Shown in pieces: positions 59,639 through 64,000 of a DNA stretch of 64,000 nt. The position numbers were made by a program, and so were the translations under genes. The notes beneath the pieces are model-generated. The model did no database searches, was not told the origin of the DNA, and was given only the letters and a program-made list of their open reading frames with translations. The DNA comes from Dipodascopsis uninucleata var. uninucleata (taxonomy: Eukaryota > Ascomycota > Lipomycetes > Lipomycetales > Lipomycetaceae): the NCBI GenBank assembly GCA_030568195.1, contig JAJLTO010000011.1, forward strand, positions 124,001 to 188,000. The letters are read 5' to 3'. Within the stretch, counting starts at the first letter, position 1. Every line of letters begins with the position of its first letter.

Positions 59639-61451
59639 ATGACGATTAGAATGGATTTAAGATCAATAATCAATTCAGACGGGAACGCAGTAAAAGACGA
59701 AGGATCAAAAGATAACTCTTCGGCTTCCTCATCAACAATACATCAGCAGCCTTTGGGTCCTCCTCCAGCCCCTCTGAGACGGGCATCTTCTATTGCTGAT
59801 CTAGTAGATCCCCCAGGTACGCCTCCACCGATTCCATCACCTACGTCACTCTCTGGAGCGGCTGGCGTATTGTCATCGTCCTCGCAACCAATGCTAAGAG
59901 CAGCACTCTCACCTCGGGTATCGCCTCGAGCTTCTCCTACGCTAATATCTCATGCTATAGGGTCTGTTACTTCTTCTCCAACTATGATGTCAAACTCTCT
60001 CGCTGGTCCTGGTATTACAGCACCGGGCCTGGGATCACGCAGTAGAAGTATGAGTATTACAAGTATCACAACTGCCGACGAAGGAGCTTCCAGACGCAAC
60101 AGTGTGTCATCTACTGGAACTGCGAATGGTAGTAGAGCAGGAGATGATCATTATACAGATACCATACGAAGTAGCCCGGAAATGGCAAAATCCGAATCTC
60201 GAGAAACACAAGGGCGAAGTAAACCAAACGGTAATGAGTTGCATAATAGAGAAGTTAAGACGCCTCAGAAAAGTCCAGAGAATAAGAGAAGTAATAGCCG
60301 GCGCAAAAAGTATGATACTCCTCCAATTTACGCGAGAAAATGGTGCTCTGACTGGCGAATTCGATATGGTATTGATAACAGCAGTGGCTTAAATGGTGTT
60401 AAAGAAGAACCTACTATTCAAGTCGCGGCCGAAGATCCATTCGGTTCTCAAGATCAGAATAGAGATACACAAAATCCTGATATTGAGAGATATGGAACAT
60501 TTACAAACTTGGTTCCTTATGAGGATTTAACGCGACGAGTTGCCAGTTGGATTTATGCTAATGTTGTGGAAATGCCTCCGGAGATGCAGTCGCAAATTGA
60601 GATAGAGGCAAAGATTGGGCTAATCAATTCAAAACAAACACGCCAACGTCTCGTACTCCCTGTTGATACAGAAACACTTCTAAACACAGATATGCTTGCT
60701 GGTTCTATAGAATTTGAGAGCGATATTGGAAAGCTACAGTTTCAATCTTATGTCAACTTCCTTAATGAATGCGTGGATAAGTCAGAAAAATGGAAAACAC
60801 CCATTGCAACATCACACTCGAAGACTAAAGATACGTTTTACCCTTTACAAACACCCTCAGGGAGTCTGAATGGACCACAGAAGAAATCAGAGCGTTTGAG
60901 AATCACTACCGATACGATTACGAATCGTGTGACCGCTAAGATTGTTAAGACTCGTGTGCGAGATCTAATGATTTTTTGCCCTGGATCGAAATTTGATATA
61001 CGAATATCATTGAACATTGAACGACCAGGCATGTGAATCTATCATAATTTCGTCGAATTCAGTTTATTGGTAATGGAATTTGCTAACAGTTATTTTAAAG
61101 AACAATCGGATCCTCCATCGAATAGTCGGCCAAACAATGAGCGAGTGAAGGACCGACTTAGCTACATTTACAGGAATAGTCGGGTTGATCTGACTAAGGT
61201 GAATAGTGACGATGTAAGTAATACCATTGAGGTTTAGTTACATGTATTGGAGTGTATCCAACTTACACAGCCGTATATAGCGCCAGACACATGAGCTTGA
61301 ACTTGAGCTCGATATTATTGACACGATTAAGCATATTGAGAAGATTAAAGCTCGTATTCAGGATGATGAGTATGAGGAAGGAATAAAGAGTTATTTAGAC
61401 AATGTTCGCTTATTGGTTAGAAGAGGAGGTTTAGATTTAAAGGTGCCATAG
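59639..61451 (+). CDS. CET1: mRNA 5'-triphosphatase, Cet1/Pct1 family (three exons, one GC-AG intron)
   Basis: Exons are 59639-61028, 61101-61213 and 61281-61451; the product is about 557 aa. The first intron (61029-61100) reads GCATGT to AAAG with GCTAACAG as branch site; only this GC donor keeps the frame. The second intron is 67 nt. The first 200 residues are Ser/Pro-rich. The catalytic tunnel shows motif A QIEIEAKIGLIN and, in exon 3, motif C THELELELDI, carrying the metal-binding glutamates. RPNNERVKDRLSYIY and VDLTKV match the Cet1 family. The enzyme removes the gamma-phosphate of new mRNA before guanylylation (family knowledge). It lies 613 bp downstream of SPT5 on the same strand. A second ATG at 59651 (MDLRSIINSDG) is an alternative start. 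Confidence 0.92.
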
Positions 61452-62097
61452 CCTTCTCCGCTGCGTGTATTTGAGTCTATGCGGATTGGGTTGGCGATTT
61501 GTTACGAATGTACTGCTGCTATTTCATAGATATGTATTTTTTTAAATGTTTTTAAATTATTTTTCTTTCTGTACTATGCTCTCGTATCCTGAGTTCTTGT
61601 ATGTTTTGAGCACTGATGTACTATGTTATCTGTCGCAATAGCTGTTAAATGCATGTACTATAGTCTCTATCTCAATTGTCGAAGTAGCCTTGCTAGTCTA
61701 GGAATATTATATACGGTTTACGTCACAACCAAAACTACACAGAAATTAGTATTTAACACTTCTAATGTATCGCCATAATTTAATGTAGTCCGTTCAGCGA
61801 ACATTTCGAGATTTTTCCTGGAATTAGTTATTCAGTAGCTGAAGTATGCTCCTACTTTGGGTAGTAATATAAATCACATTCAGATCACATTCAGATCACA
61901 TCTGCTTGCACTGCCTTACGCAAGTAGAGAAGGAAACAACGACTTTGCAGAGACAGGACCATAGATATTTTTTTTTCGCTCAACTCAAGGCAGAGAATTT
62001 ATTGTTAATCTGTAATCAGAAATTAGTAGCTCTAAATTGACTTCTATTTCCAGAGACGACGAGAGTTTGGTCAATATTACACAAGGAAAGGAAAAGA
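61452..62097. other. Spacer between CET1 and the Cue5-like gene
   Basis: AT-rich, no gene supported. It holds an 11-bp tandem repeat at 61873-61102 downstream equivalent position 61873-61902, and ends in CTATTTCCAG about 50 nt before the next start, which could be the acceptor of a 5'UTR intron. Confidence 0.5.
61873..61902. repeat. 11-bp tandem repeat, nearly three copies
   Basis: The unit ATCACATTCAG occurs twice and a third copy is partial. It lies about 200 bp before the Cue5-like start codon. Confidence 0.7.
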
Positions 62098-63432
62098 ATG
62101 AGCGCATCCAAAGCACAGGAAGCTTCTGAAGAGAAGTTGGAGTACGTCGAACCGGAGCCTCTACCATCGTATGAGGTAGAAGATCCAAAAGGACAGCCAG
62201 AGGCTGAGGAACATATACGAAATTCTACGGAAAGTCGTCATTCAGATCGTATGCCTTCAATGACTGACGTCCTCAACTCCTCGCCTGAGGATCCAATATC
62301 CCCAAAGCTGGATAGATCATCAGTTGCTCAGTCGCCTGCGGCAATTGAGAACGACAGATCATTAAACGACAGTTTGGTGACCAATGCAAACGAAGCAGAA
62401 GATATACCACCTGCAAAGCCACCTCGACCGATGTCTCCTATGGCTCAGGCAGAGAAGACACTTAAGGATGCTTTCCCTAATATGGAAGCCTCTGTCGTCA
62501 AAGCCGTCCTTATTGCAAGTGGTGGCCAACTTGATCCTGCTTTCAACGCTTTATTAAGTATGTCAGACCCTGGATTCGTTCCAGACATGCCCGCGAGGCC
62601 GGAACAAAAGGGTAATCATCAACTGGCCTCCGATGAAGCCTATGCGCGAAGATTAGCCGAAGAACTGAATAGCCAGGAGCCATATAGTCGTGGTCGGGCA
62701 GATCCGCAGCGCCCCCCCCGAACTCACTCTGCTCGGGGCGCTCCAGTTGCTCGACAGCGTCGTGACGACCGTTACTGGGATCGTGATGATGACGAGGATA
62801 AAAACTGGTCTTTCTTTGATGATGACCTGCCTATCATCAAGGATAATTTGACCAAAAGCTTTAATGAGACCCGACAAAAGGTCAATTCTTGGGTTGCTAA
62901 CTTCAAGAAGAAATTGGATGGGGAGTTTGACGACGATGCAGAATACGCATATTCCAATAATGGGAATATTAATGCTTCACCTACTCAGAGAAGCAGACCT
63001 ATTCAATATAATTATCGTCTTTCTCAAAACCAGTCGTATGACAATGACCCGACTGTTCTCGATGACAACTTTACGCACCTCAATTTGGTTGACAATACAG
63101 TAACACCGCCAAAGCCACCACGGCCTACTAATGGTAATCGCCCACTCGCTAATGAAAGTCTTTATACAACTAAACAGGCAGATAATACTAAGACTTTCAG
63201 AAGGTCATTTGAAGATGACGAAGAGCTTTATACTGGTCCTTCTCCTTCTACGACAAGATCTCCAGATAGATCTGCTACTTCATCTAAATGGGAACCTCTC
63301 AAGGCCGTTGAGCCTTCTCCGGACAAGGATCCTTTCTTTGTAGGCGATAGCGACGATGATGCCACAGAGGACGCAAAAAGGTCTGCTACGTCCGGGGCAG
63401 ATAAGCAAGTTCGGTTCGCTGAGCATGATTAA
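62098..63432 (+). CDS. CUE5: CUE-domain ubiquitin-binding protein, Cue5-like
   Basis: A single exon of 444 aa; yeast Cue5 has 411. A CUE domain lies at about residues 115-157 with the ubiquitin-contacting Phe-Pro (LKDAFPNME, Phe126-Pro127) and the di-leucine (FNALLSM, Leu152-Leu153). SDEAYARRLAEEL follows, a segment often found after CUE in this family. The C-terminal part is disordered and holds SKWEPLKAVEPSP (Trp398-x-x-Leu401), matching the WQPL Atg8-interacting motif of yeast Cue5 (recalled). Proline-rich PPAKPPRP and PPKPPRP stretches flank the core. Cue5 links ubiquitinated, aggregation-prone proteins to Atg8 for autophagic removal (family knowledge). Confidence 0.82.
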   Translation: MSASKAQEASEEKLEYVEPEPLPSYEVEDPKGQPEAEEHIRNSTESRHSDRMPSMTDVLNSSPEDPISPKLDRSSVAQSPAAIENDRSLNDSLVTNANEAEDIPPAKPPRPMSPMAQAEKTLKDAFPNMEASVVKAVLIASGGQLDPAFNALLSMSDPGFVPDMPARPEQKGNHQLASDEAYARRLAEELNSQEPYSRGRADPQRPPRTHSARGAPVARQRRDDRYWDRDDDEDKNWSFFDDDLPIIKDNLTKSFNETRQKVNSWVANFKKKLDGEFDDDAEYAYSNNGNINASPTQRSRPIQYNYRLSQNQSYDNDPTVLDDNFTHLNLVDNTVTPPKPPRPTNGNRPLANESLYTTKQADNTKTFRRSFEDDEELYTGPSPSTTRSPDRSATSSKWEPLKAVEPSPDKDPFFVGDSDDDATEDAKRSATSGADKQVRFAEHD

Positions 63433-63817
63433 TATTGGATAGCTATAACTCTTATATGGGTCTAGATAAGTTGTGAGTGATACAAATGATAACAAACTTT
63501 ACCGGAATTCTACCGTTATTTTCTTTTTTGTTCGTTGTTCTTGTTCTGTCAACATTTTATTTGGTTCTTAATATTTATTTACTGGTCTTTTTTTACCTGC
63601 GTTTGTCATACGCCTGTATGTTTCATTAGTCTTAGTTTCATTACTAGCAATATATTGGTTACTTCAATACTATATTTTAATACTCATAGTTCCATAAACA
63701 TCTGATTTCAATTTATTTATTATTATAATTCAAATATGTACATCGTTTAGAGGTCCGGTAGATGTATAGTTCTCTAGACTATACAAATAGAATATGCTCT
63801 AGTGCTGTAAGATAGAT
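63433..63817. other. Tail-to-tail spacer
   Basis: Very AT-rich 3' flanks of the Cue5-like and uL3m genes. No gene seen. Confidence 0.6.
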
Positions 63818-64000
63818 CTATAAGCTTCCCAAACCCGTTAGAGATTCCAATGGAACTGGGCACTCCTTTTTAATAGAGTCGTGTATCTTAACTGCAGTAC
63901 CATTTGGTCCCGGAACTGGACCCTTGACTAGAATAATGTCATATTCAGGATAAACCTTGACCACTTTAGCATTCTGAACTGTCACATTGGTGACTCCCAT
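63818..64000 (-). CDS. MRPL9: Mitochondrial ribosomal protein uL3m (Mrpl9), C-terminal part
   Basis: Only the last 60 residues are in the window; the 5' part lies beyond the right edge. VTVQNAKVVKVYPEYDIILV and KGPVPGPNGTAVKI are the conserved C-terminal core of L3 proteins, in the shorter bacterial/mitochondrial form rather than the cytosolic one. The methionine at the edge is probably internal, as L3 proteins have HMG or GMG just before this segment. It is a core subunit of the large mitoribosome near the peptidyl-transferase centre (family knowledge). Confidence 0.88.
   Translation of the reverse strand: MGVTNVTVQNAKVVKVYPEYDIILVKGPVPGPNGTAVKIHDSIKKECPVPLESLTGLGSL

Overview
This is eukaryotic, ascomycete-yeast DNA. 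The genes are protein-coding with short spliceosomal introns (mostly 51-126 nt, GTAAGT/GTGAGT/GTATGT donors, CTAAC or CTGAC branch sites, TAG/CAG acceptors). The products are fungal: Nup157/170, Nup37, a three-domain tRNA ligase Trl1, Spt5, a Cet1-type RNA triphosphatase, Gpi17, Ifa38, Krr1, Hmt1 and an Rpp40-type RNase P/MRP subunit. CTG codons fall at conserved leucines in the arginine methyltransferase, so the nuclear code looks standard rather than CUG-Ser. Spt5 carries a fission-yeast-style TPAWN nonapeptide tail, and Nup37 (absent from Saccharomyces cerevisiae) is present. I infer an early-branching yeast lineage; the sequence alone does not let me name the species.

Layout. 0.9-24.3 kb is mostly housekeeping: an Rbf1-like Q-rich DNA-binding factor, a bZIP factor, a Kelch-BTB protein, Gpi17 (PIG-S), an unknown small protein, a DEDDy 3'-5' exonuclease, Nup37, an F-box protein, Nup157/170, the ketoacyl-CoA reductase Ifa38 and an MFS transporter. 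24.3-44.2 kb is a sparse accessory region with the most interesting locus: an L-ornithine N5-monooxygenase (minus strand) and, across a 4.0 kb gap, a divergent five-exon nonribosomal peptide synthetase of about 3,753 residues. Together they form the core of a hydroxamate (ferrichrome-type) siderophore pathway. 44.2-64 kb is again housekeeping: Krr1, Hmt1, an aldo-keto reductase, Trl1, Rpp40, an unknown acidic protein, Spt5, Cet1, a Cue5-like ubiquitin/Atg8 adaptor, and the C-terminal end of mitochondrial ribosomal protein uL3m running off the right edge.

How the genes work together. The monooxygenase would make N5-hydroxyornithine and the NRPS would assemble a hydroxamate peptide. The N5-acyltransferase that must act between them is not in the window. 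The NRPS reads (degenerate C)-A-T-C-A-T-C-T-C-T-C. This looks like the common three-adenylation SidC layout with its first A-T pair missing, and a scrap of a lost A domain remains before the last T domain. One exact ATCTGATAA box and several weaker GATA-type sites lie in the gap, suggesting iron control by a Fep1/SreA-type repressor. Spt5 and the Cet1-type triphosphatase, which physically cooperate in mRNA capping in fission yeast, are next-door neighbours on the same strand.

Several genes are only complete when small exons are added: the membrane-anchor exon of Gpi17, three 5' exons of Rpp40, exons 2 and 3 of the exonuclease, and the last two exons of Cet1, the first reached through a GC-AG intron.
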